From positions 10,788,001 through 10,852,000 of the forward strand of contig JBHGNT010000008.1 of assembly GCA_043228905.1 (NCBI GenBank): a DNA stretch of 64,000 nucleotides, written 5' to 3'. Source of the DNA: Azolla caroliniana (taxonomy: Eukaryota > Polypodiophyta). Of this stretch, positions 31,477-42,148 are shown in pieces. The first letter of the stretch is position 1; every line of letters begins with the position of its first letter. A model generated the notes under the pieces. It saw nothing but the letters and a program-made list of their open reading frames with translations. It did no database searches and was not told the DNA's origin. The translations under genes and the position numbers were made by a program.

Positions 31477-33290
31477 TTCTTTTCCGCTTGGCCCTTGGTT
31501 GATTAAGCGTATCCGAATCAAACATCTGAACCGACTCGGCTTCCTCTAAATCGGTTTTCGCTCTCGTCTGAGTTGGTTATCTCCAACTCTTCTTCAGTCT
31601 TCTCGCCCTTGATGGCTTCATCTTCCCCATGCTTGGTTGTCTTCGGCTCTTCCTTTCGACTGCTCCCCTTATGTCCGCTTTTGGAATCTTCCGCGGATCT
31701 GCCCTCGGCTTCTTCAGCTGATCCGAAATCGAATTTGTCATCCGACTCGGCGTCGCGGTCTTCCGGAACTTCTCTCCCCCTTCTGTTGTCATTCGTGACA
31801 TCTCTCCCCCTCAAATTTGGCACACCGAGATGACGCAAGCCAAGCGTACCGGAGAATTGCCACAACTTGTATAGACCAAGAGGCTTGGTGAAGATGTCAG
31901 CGGTCTGCCGATCCGTCGGAACATACTGAAGTTCGACTTCACCGAAGAGAACATGCTCACGGACGAAATGGTAGCGCACCTCAATGTGCTTAGTCCGGGT
32001 GTGGAAGCCGGGGTTCTTTGCTAGCTGGATGCTGCTGAGGTTGTCGCAATAGATTGACGTTGGATCGAATACCTCCACCTACAGATCCTTAAGTAGCCGC
32101 TTCAACCATATGGCTTCACATGTCGCGACAACCGCTCCTCTATACTCGGCTTCGGTGCTCGACAGTGCAACTGTCGCCTGCTTCTTGCTACTCCATGTGA
32201 TCGTGGCACTCCCAAGACGATCAGCGATCGATGACGTTGCCGGCCTAGTTGGCATCGGTGTAGCCGACCAACTATAAGGTTGTACTGGTCCGATATAGTA
32301 GCCCCGGTCCTTAGTTCCGCTTACGTACCGCAGTACGCGTTGCACACACTGAAGATGCTCCTCGATAGGTCACGCCATGAACTGGCTAATCATCCCGACC
32401 GGGTAACTGAGGTCGGGTCGGGTGATTGTCAAGTATATGAGGCTACCAACTATCTGGTAGAACCTCGTCGGGTTGTATACCTTCCCGGAATCGAGGTGAA
32501 GCTTGACGGTTCTATCCAGAGAAGTCGAGATGGACTTACAGTCTACCATCCCTAATTTGAAGAGCATACTCAGCACGTAATGCCGTTGGCTAATCAATAT
32601 GCCTTGGGGGGTGCGGATCACTTCGATCCTGAGGAAGTAATGAAGGTTCCCCAGATCCTTCATGTTGAATGATGCCGCAAGCTACAGCTTCACGTGGTTG
32701 ATTTCACTTAGGTCGGCACCGATGATGACCAAGTCATCAACGTAAAGCAGAATACTAATTGGCCCGAGTCGACCTTTCCGGATGAACACTGAGGAGTCCG
32801 ATTTCGACGTCGCAAAAGCCCATCCGATGCAGTTGCTACGTGATCTTTGTGTTCCAGGCACGCGGGGCTTACTTTAGTCCGTAAAGGGACTTCTTCAATC
32901 GGCACACCGCCAAAGTGTTCGTTCCGGAGTGAAATCCGGGGGGCTGGACCATGTGCACCTATTCCTCAAGCTCACCTTGCAAGAACGCATTCTTTATATC
33001 CATCTGATGTAAGTGCCACCCTTTTGCTGCAACTACCGCAAGCAAAACACGGACGATCGTCATCTTTGCGCGTAGCCTTTTGCTACTAACCGGGCCTTGT
33101 ATCGGTTGACCGAGACGTTAGTGTTGTACTTAACCTTGTACACCCACCTACATCCGATCGGCTTCACACCTTTCGGCGCGTCAACCAGGTCCCAGGTTTC
33201 ATTTTCCGCCAATGCGCGCATCTCTTCCTCCATTGCGGCACGCCAATTCGCGTCCTTCGCCACTTCTGCGTAGCTCTCCGACTCACGCAC
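31477..33290 (-). pseudogene. pol: Element J reverse transcriptase, RNase H and charged tail
   Basis: RT from 33290 ([40 protein letters not shown]). There is a break near 33060, an ISILLYVDDLVIIGADL palm near 32720 (frame disrupted) and RNLHYFLRIEVIRTPQG-type sequence at 32663-32370. RNase H follows at 32345-31850 (VALSSTEAEYRGAVV, YCDNLSSIQLAKN, FTKPLGLYKLW). After RNase H the same frame runs on as an acidic/basic tail (DDKFDFGSAEEAEG, SRKEEPKTTKHGEDE) up to the K insertion. Several stops make it non-functional. Confidence 0.85.
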
Positions 33291-33908
33291 TTACGCTACA
33301 TGTGTCATGTACGCATAGTGATGCGCCATGTACTCGTTGTAACTGAACCGCACAACAGGGTTCCTATGGCGGGTAGATCGGCGCAATTGCTCATTAGCCG
33401 AAGTTGAGGCTTTCGTGGCCGACGTGGACTTCGTTCTAGAAGACCTGTCATCACTTCCCTCGGAGTCGGACTCACATCGATCTGACTCATTCCTATCCGT
33501 GCCATAATACGACACCTTCTTCTTCCCTTTTTCCTTGCGTGTAAGTCGTCTCCTCGGCTTCCTGCACGGGGAATGCACGGTCGAGTTTCCACTACTCGCT
33601 GGATCTTCATCGGACTGATCGAATCGACTCAATCGTCCATTCAATCCGCTTAAGCGAAACGAAATCGAACTCTCTTCGCGGGTCCCGATTTCAGGCTCAT
33701 CTGGAGGTATCTCGGACTCGCTGACCTCATCATCTAAACTCGGATTGGAGGTGAGGTCCGGAGTCGGAGGAAAGTACCAAGGCGTAGACTCATCAAACAC
33801 AACGTCGCGGCTCATGCGCGGTTGTTTGGTACGAGGGTTATAACACTTATAACCCTTTTGCTCATCCGAATAGCCGACCAAGATACACTTCTCAGCTTTC
33901 GCATCCAA
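33291..33908 (-). CDS. pol: Element J post-integrase and hinge region (205 aa)
   Basis: Open from 33908: the integrase C-terminal box (ILVGYSDEQKGYKCYNPRTK, SRDVVFDESTPW) and a long acidic Ser/Arg-rich linker. It ends with RHRNPVVRFSYNEYMAHHYA, the linker just before RT. It is part of the pol polyprotein and has no enzymatic role of its own. A stop at 33291 separates it from RT. Confidence 0.8.
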   Translation of the reverse strand: MDAKAEKCILVGYSDEQKGYKCYNPRTKQPRMSRDVVFDESTPWYFPPTPDLTSNPSLDDEVSESEIPPDEPEIGTREESSISFRLSGLNGRLSRFDQSDEDPASSGNSTVHSPCRKPRRRLTRKEKGKKKVSYYGTDRNESDRCESDSEGSDDRSSRTKSTSATKASTSANEQLRRSTRHRNPVVRFSYNEYMAHHYAYMTHVA

Positions 33909-33914
33909 CTTCCT

Positions 33915-34712
33915 CTATTTCTCCTTCGACACATGCACATATGAAATGCTACCGAAAACTCTCAAGTGTCGTAGATTCGGCTTCGTTCTGAAGTATAGCT
34001 CATGCGCAAACACTTTGTCTCCGATCCGATTCTGGATATACACCGCGGTTCGTACAACCTCGGCCCAATAGAACTTGGGCAAGCTCTTCTCCTCCAGCAT
34101 TGCCCGTGCCGCTTCCACAACTGACCAATATTTCCTTTCGGCAACGCCGTTTTGCTCCGGCGTATATCTGCAACTGAATTCGCGTCGAATTCCGATATGT
34201 TGTAGATACCCATTGAATTGACCGGAAAAGTACTCTTTTCCACCATCCGACCGCAAGCACTTGATCTTTCTTCCTATTTCCCTTTCGACGAAACCCTTGA
34301 GGTCCCGGAAATAGTTGAAGACTTCACTCTTCTTCTCAGTGAGGTAGATCCACGTGTGCTGCGTATAGTCGTCGATGAAGGAGACAAAATATCGACTCCC
34401 GCTAAGACTAACGTTCTGTGTCGGAGCCCATACATCGGAATGTATCAAGTCGAGCTTGTTCCGGCTCCGGTTACACTCGTTGGGGAAAGGAAGTCGGTGT
34501 TGCTTCCCTAGCTGGCAGGCTTCACAAATTTGTGCCTTCTGGCCACTAAATTTGGGCAATCCGAACACCACTTGTTTCAATTGTAGGTCCTGAAGCCATT
34601 GATAGTTGACGTGGCCTATCCGCTTGTGCCATAAGTTGATATCCGACTCGACTTTTTGTCCTTTCGCGAAAATTATGATGCCACCGTCACTAGAGTCGAG
34701 GATAAACATCAT
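33915..34712 (-). CDS. pol: Element J integrase (265 aa)
   Basis: Open frame from 34712. The zinc-binding half has LWHKRIGHVN and CEACQLGKQHRLPF (HHCC). The core has LIHSDVWAP, SFIDDYTQHTWIYL, LRSDGGKEYFSGQF and QNGVAERKYWSVVEAARAML, so Asp, Asp and Glu are all present. The middle motif is SDGGKEY where most copia have TDNGGEY. It ends RHLRVFGSISYVHV. This is one of the few complete enzymatic domains in the window, but a stop follows at 33915. Confidence 0.85.
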   Translation of the reverse strand: MMFILDSSDGGIIIFAKGQKVESDINLWHKRIGHVNYQWLQDLQLKQVVFGLPKFSGQKAQICEACQLGKQHRLPFPNECNRSRNKLDLIHSDVWAPTQNVSLSGSRYFVSFIDDYTQHTWIYLTEKKSEVFNYFRDLKGFVEREIGRKIKCLRSDGGKEYFSGQFNGYLQHIGIRREFSCRYTPEQNGVAERKYWSVVEAARAMLEEKSLPKFYWAEVVRTAVYIQNRIGDKVFAHELYFRTKPNLRHLRVFGSISYVHVSKEK

Positions 34713-34727
34713 GTCGTCTCTGCGCCC

Positions 34728-36014
34728 TTACGCAATAACTTGGTCCTCGATGAAGCACCCTAGATGCGTGAACCGGACTTGCATCCCCTGGTCGACGATC
34801 TTTCCGACCGACACCAAGTTCTTTGTGATTGTCGGGACGTGTAACACCTTCATGATTTTCCCTTTTTGCCCCACATGGCTCAAGGGAACTTCACCGACAG
34901 TCGCGATCGGATGCGGAGTGTCGTCTCCGGTTGCGACTACTCCCGATTGCATCGGTTTCTCAAGGTATGAGAAACGTCATGTGGTTTGACGCGCCGGAGT
35001 CAACATACCACACCTCATCCGATTTCGGGGTGGACTTCTTCATCGAGTTCGCTTCATGTCTCGTCACGAAGGCTAACCCATTTCCGGATCCTTCGGCGTA
35101 GTGCGATCGTTGCCGATTACCCTTGTCAGTCTGTCCAGAACCTAATCTAGACCCGGTTCTCTCCGAATCGGCACGCTTTTTCCAACACTCGCTCTCCCTG
35201 TGGCCTTTCTTGCCACAGTACCAACATTCCATGGTGGATTTCCCTTGTCAGCTCTCATCGCCTCGACTCCCCTTATTTCTAGAGGGTCTGGAGTTGTTGT
35301 CGGCATCACTTCGATGCCTTCTTCCTTGGTCCCGTCAGCCGCCTCCATTGCGCACCAACTCGCCTCGTCCGCCACGACCACGGGGCCTATCTCCCTCCGT
35401 GTACAACATCTTGATGTCGGCATGCGTGCTCGTCGACGCACCCGCGTGGTTCTCCTCTATAAGGAGCATCGACTGTAGGTCAAAAAACGACGGCGTATTC
35501 TCCCGTGTACACACAGCAGTTCGGAATGCTCCGAACTTCGTTGCCAGTTCCCCGAGATAGATCTGCACCATCTCGCCTTCCTCGACGTTCACATCGACGG
35601 AGGGTAAGGAGTCACATATATCTTTGATCTTCGAGGTGTAATCAGCCACCGACAAATCGCGTTGTCGTAAGTTGCTCAACTCCTGTCGGAGTTGAAGCTT
35701 TTCCTGGTTGTGGTGCTTGCAGCGAAAATCTTCTTCAGATTTCCCCAAGCATCTTTCAGTGTTTTTGCATCCCGAATGTAGGTTAGGAGTTGTTCGCCCA
35801 CACAAGATGCAAAGCAGCACAATACTCTGCTCGCCGACTGTTCCCATGCCGGGAAATCTCTATGTATCGATTCGGGTATTGTGTCATTTGCTCCGTCGAC
35901 ATAGCTCCAGTAACCGTGCCCGAGCAGGTACCGGTGCATCTTGTATGACCAAGATGCGTAGTTGTTTTTGTCGAGCTTCTCCATCGGAAGCGAGCTAGCC
36001 ATGCCTCTATCCAT
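34728..36014 (-). pseudogene. gag-pro: Element J gag, zinc knuckle and protease
   Basis: The gag ATG is at 36014 (MEKLDKNNYASWSYKMHRYL), shifting frame near 35700 to KIKDICDSLPSVDVNVEEGE and SFFDLQSMLLIEEN. It then becomes Gly/Arg-rich and carries the knuckle CWYCGKKGHRESEC at 35228. Protease is VWYVDSGASNHMTFLI at about 34990 (DSG intact), then a frame at 34952-34728. Same family as fragment H. Confidence 0.83.
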
Positions 36015-36085
36015 CGGTTTTACCTGTTCTTCTTGGTTGGTTTTTCTTTCAAGCTATGTCGGCTGCAAAGGTTCTCAACCCTCGC

Positions 36086-36097
36086 GCTCTGATACCA
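36086..36097 (-). promoter_or_regulatory. Primer-binding site of J
   Basis: Minus-strand TGGTATCAGAGC, exact, immediately next to the LTR at 36098. Confidence 0.92.
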
Positions 36098-36545
36098 TGT
36101 AAAAAGAATAGCATGCGGAAGCAAGTAGGAAATCGAACACAGAGAATATCCAGGTTTAATGGAGAGCTTGAAAATACACAGTACGCAGGAGAGACAGAAA
36201 GAGGACACACAAAAAACTCAATTCAAAAATAATACTCAATCTGTACATAGGATGCGCTCAATGAGCACTTTTATACAAGTCCATACGGACTGACATAAGT
36301 ACTGACACGTACTTCAATGCTCATAAATGAGCTCTACACTAACTCCCAAAATATATTCCTACACGGAATATCTCTCCAACGGCCTCACGGTTTACGCACC
36401 GCTACGGCTTCTCGTTGCGTACCAGTCTGGGCACCGGTTTACGCACCCGGTTTTCGCATCGGTCCAGCCTAACTAATCGATCCCAACCGATCTGGTTCTC
36501 GGCTTGCACAGCCAATCCGGCCAATGTTGAGCTTGTATCTCAACA
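36098..36545 (-). repeat. 5' LTR of J
   Basis: Pairs with 27084-27506. It is slightly longer because of an extra CACCGGTTTACGCACCC-type unit near 36428-36455. Confidence 0.93.
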
Positions 36546-36808
36546 AAAATAATGACTCTGTTTGTACACAGTGCTCAGTGAGCACCTTTTATACAAGCCC
36601 TGATTATCGGGCTAACACAAGTACTGACAGTACCTGAATGCTCATAAATGAGCCTACTACACTAACCCCCAAAATTATTCCTTTACGATGAATAACGCTC
36701 TAACGGCCTCTTCGGTTTTCACACCGATGCGGCCCTGTTGTGCGTACTTTTTCACGCACCCAGTGTACGCATTGGGTTACGTTGTGCACCGAATGTTGAG
36801 CTTGTCTC

Positions 36809-37993
36809 TCAACACTCCCCCTCAAGCTCAACTTGAGGTTCCATCCGCTCTTCTGGATCTACGCTTCGGTTCCTTCTGGCTTCACGCCTTGCTTGCGCTC
36901 CTCGACCTGTTCGATTCCGCACGCCTCGACCCTTTAGATCGGCTTGTCTGCTCACACGGCCCTTCTCAGCTTCCTTGATGTTGCGGTGTTGGCGCATCCT
37001 TCGCTGCCCTTTTCTCTGCATGGCCTCTAGTTGATTCAGCGTATCTGAATCAAACATCCGAACCGACTCGACTTCCTTCGATCGGTTTTCGCTCACGTCT
37101 GAGTTGGTTGTCTCCAACTCGTCTTCGGTCTTCTCGCCCGTGATGGCTTCATCTCCCCCATGCTTGGCTGGCTTTGGCTCTTTCTTCCGGCTGCTCCCCT
37201 TGTGTCTGCTTTCAGACTCTTCTACGGATCCGCCCTCGGCTTCTTCAGCCGATCCGAAATCGAATTCGTCATCCGACTCGGCTTCGCGGTCTTTCGGAGC
37301 TTCTCTCACCTTTGGGACGCCTCTCCCCCTCGTGTGGTCATTCGGGACATCTCTCCCCCTCAAGTTCGGCGTGTCGAGGTGACGCAAGCCAAGCGCACCC
37401 GAGAAATGCCGTAACTTGTCAAGACCAAGAGGTTTTGTGAAGATGTCGGCATCAATCGAAACATGCACCAATTCGACTTCACCGGAGAGGACACGCTCAC
37501 AGACAAAATGGTAGTGCACCTCAATGTGCTTGGTTCGGGCGTGGAATACGGGGTTCTTCGCTAGGTGGATACTGCTAAGGTTGTCATAATAGATCGTTGT
37601 CGGATCAGACACCTCTACCTGTAGATCCCGTAATAGCCGTTTTAGCCAAATGACTTCGCATGCAGCGACAGTCGCCCCTCGATACTCGGCCTCCGTGCTT
37701 GACAATGCTATTGTTGGCTTCTTCTTACTGCTCCGTGAGATCGCCGCACTTCCCAATGAGAATGTGTATCCAGAGGTGGATCGACGATCATGGGCATTTC
37801 CAGCCCAATCGGCATCTGTGTAGCCAACTAATTGTTTGGCTACGCCTGCTCGATATAGCAATGACATGTCTTTCGTGCTTCTTACATATAGCAATATCCT
37901 TTGTGAGCACTGAAAGTGTTCGGCCGTAGGCTGCGACATAAATTGACTGATTAAGCCGACCGGGTAGCTAAGATCCGACCGAGTAATTGTCAA
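36809..37993 (-). CDS. pol: Element M RNase H with 200-residue charged C-terminal extension (394 aa)
   Basis: Residues 1-60 are the end of RT (TITRSDLSYPVGLISQFM). RNase H spans about 60-190 with YTDADWAGN, LSSTEAEYRGATV, YYDNLSSIHLAKN and HARTKHIEVHYHFV, so Asp-Glu-Asp is intact. From about residue 195 a tail rich in Asp/Glu, Lys/Arg and Ser (FDFGSAEEAEGGSVEESESR; SDTLNQLEAMQRKGQ) continues without a stop through the polypurine tract to VELEGEC. The TGA stop lies in the first six bases of the LTR. J and D show the same ending. The function of the tail is unknown. Confidence 0.85.
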   Translation of the reverse strand: MTITRSDLSYPVGLISQFMSQPTAEHFQCSQRILLYVRSTKDMSLLYRAGVAKQLVGYTDADWAGNAHDRRSTSGYTFSLGSAAISRSSKKKPTIALSSTEAEYRGATVAACEVIWLKRLLRDLQVEVSDPTTIYYDNLSSIHLAKNPVFHARTKHIEVHYHFVCERVLSGEVELVHVSIDADIFTKPLGLDKLRHFSGALGLRHLDTPNLRGRDVPNDHTRGRGVPKVREAPKDREAESDDEFDFGSAEEAEGGSVEESESRHKGSSRKKEPKPAKHGGDEAITGEKTEDELETTNSDVSENRSKEVESVRMFDSDTLNQLEAMQRKGQRRMRQHRNIKEAEKGRVSRQADLKGRGVRNRTGRGAQARREARRNRSVDPEERMEPQVELEGEC

Positions 37994-38014
37994 ATAGATA
38001 AGGCTTCCGACAAT

Positions 38015-38905
38015 CTATCGGAACCGTGTCGGGTCGCACGCCTTGCCCGAATCTGGGCAAAGCTTGACGTTTCTATCTAGAGGGGTCGAGATGGGCTTAT
38101 AGTTTGCCATCCCGAACTTGAAGAGCATATTCAGAACGTAATGACGTTGGCTGATCAATATGCCTTCAAGGGTACGAATCACTTCAATCCCGAGGAAGTA
38201 ATGAAGGTGTTCAAGATCCTTCATTTCAAACGATGCCGCAAGCTGAGACTTCACGCGGCAGATTTTGTCAAGGTCGGCACCGGCGATGACTAAATCATCA
38301 ACGTACAGGAGTAGGCTGACCGGTCCATATTGACCTTGCCGAGCAAATAGAGAAGAGTCTGATTTCGACGGCGCAAACCCCATCCTACGCAACTGTTGCG
38401 TAATCTTTGCGTTCCAAGCTCGCGGGGTTTGCTTTAGTCCGTATAAGGACTTCTTCAATTGGCAAATTGCCGAGATGTTTTGTCTAGATAGAAATCTGGG
38501 GGGTTGTACCATGTACACCTACGCCTCAAGATCACCTTCCAGGAACGCGTTCTTTACATCCATCTGATGTAATTGCCACCCCGAACGGTACTCATCTTCA
38601 CGACAGGCGCGAAGGTCTCGTCATAGTCCACTCCGTGCTTCTGCGCGTAGCCGTTCGCTACTAAACGGGCCTTGTAGCGGTTGACAGAGCCATCGGTGTT
38701 GTATTTCACCTTATACACCCATCTGCATCCGATCGGCTTCACACCTTCCGATGCGTCAACTAGGTCCCAGGTCTCATTTTCCGCCAATGCGCGCATCTCT
38801 TCCTCCATTGCGGCAGGCCAATTCGCGTCCTTCGCCACTTCTGCGTAGCTCTCCAGCTCACGCACTTCCGCTACACGCGTCATGTATGCGTAATGGTGCG
38901 CCGCG
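38015..38905 (-). pseudogene. pol: Element M reverse transcriptase, fused to gypsy E
   Basis: From 38905: HHYAYMTRVAEVRELESYAE, MEEEMRALAENETWD and [20 protein letters not shown], with a break near 38554. A second open frame at 38518-38015 has the intact palm LLLYVDDLVIAGADL and LHYFLGIEVIRTLEGILISQ. Upstream of 38905 the same open frame continues in gypsy sequence (DVQRFLGACTFYHTWIPHYA). M's integrase and gag are therefore missing and replaced by E. The 147-residue frame 38997-38554 is a copia-gypsy chimera. Confidence 0.85.
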
Positions 38906-41376
38906 ATGTGGGCGTAATGCGGGATCCAGGTGTGGTAGAACGTGCAAGCTCCCAAGAACCTCTGGACATCCGTAATCGACTCGCAGTCTTCCTTCATCGC
39001 GGAGATGGCTTCTACCTTGGTTGGAGATGGCTTCTACCTTGGTTGGAGATGGTTTACGGCCATAAGGCCCGCACAGGTGTCCGACGACCATGATTTCGGA
39101 TTGTCCGAAAGCCTGTTTCTCCTCGGAGAAGGTGAACCATGCGCCCTATAGCCTTTGCAGCACCTTCTTGCAGTCGCCAATGGGGTCTGCGACGAATTTC
39201 CGACACCCATCCGATCCAATCATTTCGTCCCTATCTCCCACCGGACATCCCTTGATCAGGATGTCATCCAAGAAGGGCATGGTAATGTCCAGGATACAGT
39301 CTCTTAGCACCTTATTCATCGCATTCACCATGTGCACTACCGAGTTCGTCCCTCCTTGCGGAAGGGTAGACATGCGCACTAGGCCGAGAGGAGTCCACAT
39401 CATCGTAATATCCCTTCTCTCTATGGCTAGCTGGAATTGGTTGTACCCCGAGTACAAATCCCCGACCGAGTAAATCGACCTTTCGGCGAAGGCCTCCGCG
39501 AACTCCTCAATGGTCGGTCTGATTCCAGCATTCCGAATGGTCACCTTGTTGACTGGCTGTAGGTCCTAAATGAGGCGCAACATGCCATTCTTCTTCGGCA
39601 CGGTAAACCATTGATTTGAATACGGGGCACTCGACGGCTCAAGGATGCGCATCTTCACCTTCTGCGTCAGTAGCTCCATCAACTTCGGGATGTGAGCTCT
39701 GGGTACTAGAATCGGCTTGAGATTCCACAGTACATGCAGTACTGTGAAGATAACCATTAGTTCAACGACCGTCGGTCGGGTCTACCCGATCTCCTCCGGC
39801 GAAAATGCGAAGACCTTCCCGTGCCTCCCGAGCATTCTCCGAAACCGTTCCTCCTCTACCGACAGTAGAAAGCCACCCCCACTGACCTTGAGCTCCCGTA
39901 GCGTTATGTTGGTGAACCAATGTCCTATGCCGGCCGGATCTCGTAAACTTGGGTCCGACGCGACCCCTTTCATCCGTAACTCGCTGCCCTCTGGCAAGGG
40001 TGCCGCGACTGGCCTCACCTTCCGGTCCACAATCTTGTACCTTGTACCCACACGGGCCGTTCGATCCGACTTGAACCCTTTCCCAAAGTCGGCGATGACT
40101 TCGTACATCCGTTCCGAACTAACCGGAATCGTCCGATTTTCACTAAGGCCTTCGAGCACGTTCCTCAGATCTCCCAAGGTGTCGTCGAAAGAGACCGCCT
40201 CCATGGTGCTGCCTATCACTTCGTCGGGGCCTAGGACTCTGCACACCCTGAGACATTCCTCCAGCCGTTTCTTCTTCCGGCCGCTAATGCCGGTTATTGT
40301 ACAGCCTCCGTTCTCGAAGAACCAGAATTTCCTATCTGTTGTACAAGGTTTCCTTCCTATGGTACACTTGTGGGGTTTTTCCGGGGTGTCCGGATTATTG
40401 CGGCCCCACGCCTTGATAGCCCTCTCTAAAAATCCCCTCGACCTTCACCGACAAGGGTCTCGCGGTTGTGATCGTGGTTCAGTCACACCGTTAGAAATTG
40501 GACAGAGTGCCGCCTATCTTGGCTCTTCACTCATGCATACGCCGAACCGTTATCCAACACCTTCGTCTCTATGCGTGCCCCCGTGATGTACGGTTCGCCG
40601 AGGATCACCGGGTGCGAGGATGTCTCTTCCACGAAGAAGTGCTAATCAATCTCGACATCGCCGATCTTCCACGGAGGAACTGCATGGGTAGGCCCCATGC
40701 AGTTCCTCCGTGGCACGCGTCGCCGCTTGTATTTTCTACTTGTGCTTGGTGTTGATCGGCCACTGACCCTTCTTGTAGAAGTCCATGGACATCAGGTTGA
40801 TCTCCAAACCATGGTCTACCAACGCCTCCACCGGCTCCTGGACGTCTTTGATCTAAATGGGGGTCTCCATAGTGGCTCTAGCCCAATGCAACCTCAAATA
40901 GTGGCTTTCTGCCAACTCGTCCTCCAGGGCCATATCTTCCAGGTGCGTTGTTTGCACCTCCACCGGCTTCTCCGGCTTCGGTTCCGTCGAAAGCCATTTC
41001 TGCTTCACCAAGTCCATGATGGAGTCGTGGAACTCCTTCTTGGCAATCTCGAGCACTTCACTTAACGACAGCTCCACCTTGTTGTCGAGGATTTGTTCCT
41101 CCAGAACCTTTCATAGATCCGTCGTCCTTTCTATCTCGGTGCTCAGCCAGTAACCGGCCTTCTTTGTCTTGTCCGGTGTGCTAGTGGTATCGGCGTCATT
41201 CTGCTTCAACCCGAACCGGGTCTCGTACCGCTGCGAGGGTCCGACCCCTCCAGCTTTTCCCGCATGCTTGTCCTCTACCAGAACCTCGTAGTTCTGGCAC
41301 GCGTCTTTCACGAAGCCGTTCTTTCCCTCCACCGGGTCGTCCCACCCGGTGACCTCTCGAACCCATCTTTCCACGT
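38906..41376 (-). pseudogene. pol: Gypsy element E: protease and reverse transcriptase
   Basis: Minus strand. The post-gag segment reads EVLEIAKKEFHDSIMDLVKQ (41077-40853) and the protease motif EALVDHGLEINLM at about 40797-40830 (DHG as in C). GEPYITGARIETKVLDNG (near 40590) is followed by a linker frame at 40246-39782 (FRRMLGRHGKVFAFSPEEIG). The RT has LKPILVPRAHIPKLMELL, SNQWFTVPKKNGML, SIYSVGDLYSGYNQFQLAIE and LPQGGTNSVVHMVN. The palm reads PFLDDILIKG, so the usual FxDD is LDD. It ends at the fusion with M at 38905, so RNase H and integrase are missing. Stops near 41078, 40247, 39758, 39565 and 39146. Confidence 0.8.
39003..39055. repeat. 26-bp tandem duplication in gypsy E RT region
   Basis: GGAGATGGCTTCTACCTTGG is repeated with TTGGAGATGG following, about two copies and a partial. 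It shifts the E frame close to the fusion point. Confidence 0.8.
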
Positions 41377-42136
41377 TGTCGCGTGTGCGTGTAGAAGGGG
41401 TGGGACCACGGGGGCCTTGGACGAGAGAGACATGGAGTATGGAAGGTTGAGCCTCACTTCTTCCCGCGACCGGCCAAGACACCAACCAGAGCGTTTCCGG
41501 ATACGTACAGGGAGCAACCGTATGGGACAGGGAAAAGGGCGCGCACACAACACTTACTAGGCACACGCATCCTATGTACAGAAACCAGAAAGAAGGAACT
41601 CCAAAGACACCGACAAAGACACAGATGCATAGAACTTCACTATATATATATATATATATATACAAGAGAAAGATACAACTCCGGCTCCGAGCCGGACTGA
41701 GGTAGGCTAGGTCACAACAGCAATCTGCCGCCAATCCGCCGTCGAGGAGCTCTCAAGCTCGTCACGCTGAGCGGGGTCTTGCACAGGAGGCCGAGTAGGA
41801 GTAGCCCCATAGAACATCCAAGCTCTTCACCAAGCTGAAACCCTAAACAGACACGAAGAAGAAGACCTCAAAGAACTCTAAAGTGAGAAGAAGAAGAACT
41901 AACACACCTTCGACCTAAGTGGTATACCCTCCTAACTCAAAATGGACAATTCCTTCACAAGAGGCACTCCCTTCCTTTTATAGAACAAGGAGAGGGATGC
42001 ATTACAATGTGGGATAAATATTCCCCCATATTCTATACACCATTTCCTACTATACATATGCATATGTTGCATGCCACAGACTCGCCTCGCCCTATTCCAC
42101 CCCAGTTTCACACTATAGCCGAAATTCTTCACGACA
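41377..42136 (-). repeat. 3' LTR of V
   Basis: Plus-strand TGTCGCGTG ... TTCACGACA, followed by the polypurine complement TCCGCCCCCACC. Contains (TA)n at 41641-41662 and a minus-strand TATA box (TTCTATAAAAGG, 41975-41986). Confidence 0.75.
41975..41986 (-). promoter_or_regulatory. TATA box in LTR of V
   Basis: TTCTATAAAAGG on the minus strand, about 150 bp from the U3 start. Confidence 0.55.
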
Positions 42137-42148
42137 TCCGCCCCCACC

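Larger units (their letters stand above)
27084..36545 (-). mobile_element. Ty1/copia element J, full length, carrying gypsy K
   Basis: LTRs at 27084-27506 and 36098-36545, same orientation. AAAAT occurs immediately outside each (27079-27083 and 36546-36550), a perfect target duplication. There is an exact initiator-Met primer site and a polypurine tract. On the minus strand the order is gag, zinc knuckle-protease, integrase, hinge, RT, RNase H, charged tail. Removing K (27701-31471) and one CTTCC leaves about 5.7 kb, normal for copia. Confidence 0.93.
26933..36814 (-). repeat. 3' LTR of copia element M, split by element J
   Basis: The outer part is 26933-27083 (starts TGTAAAAGGATACG). The inner part is 36546-36814 (ends GTCTCTCAACA), followed by the polypurine complement CTCCCCCTCAAGCTC. 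Element J sits between the parts and duplicates AAAAT. Joined, the parts give an LTR of about 415 bp of the same family as J's LTRs. Confidence 0.85.

Noticed and set aside
39717-40586. 289-codon plus-strand frame opposite gypsy E
   Set aside because: Exact antisense of the protease-RT linker of E, which has clear family motifs on the minus strand.
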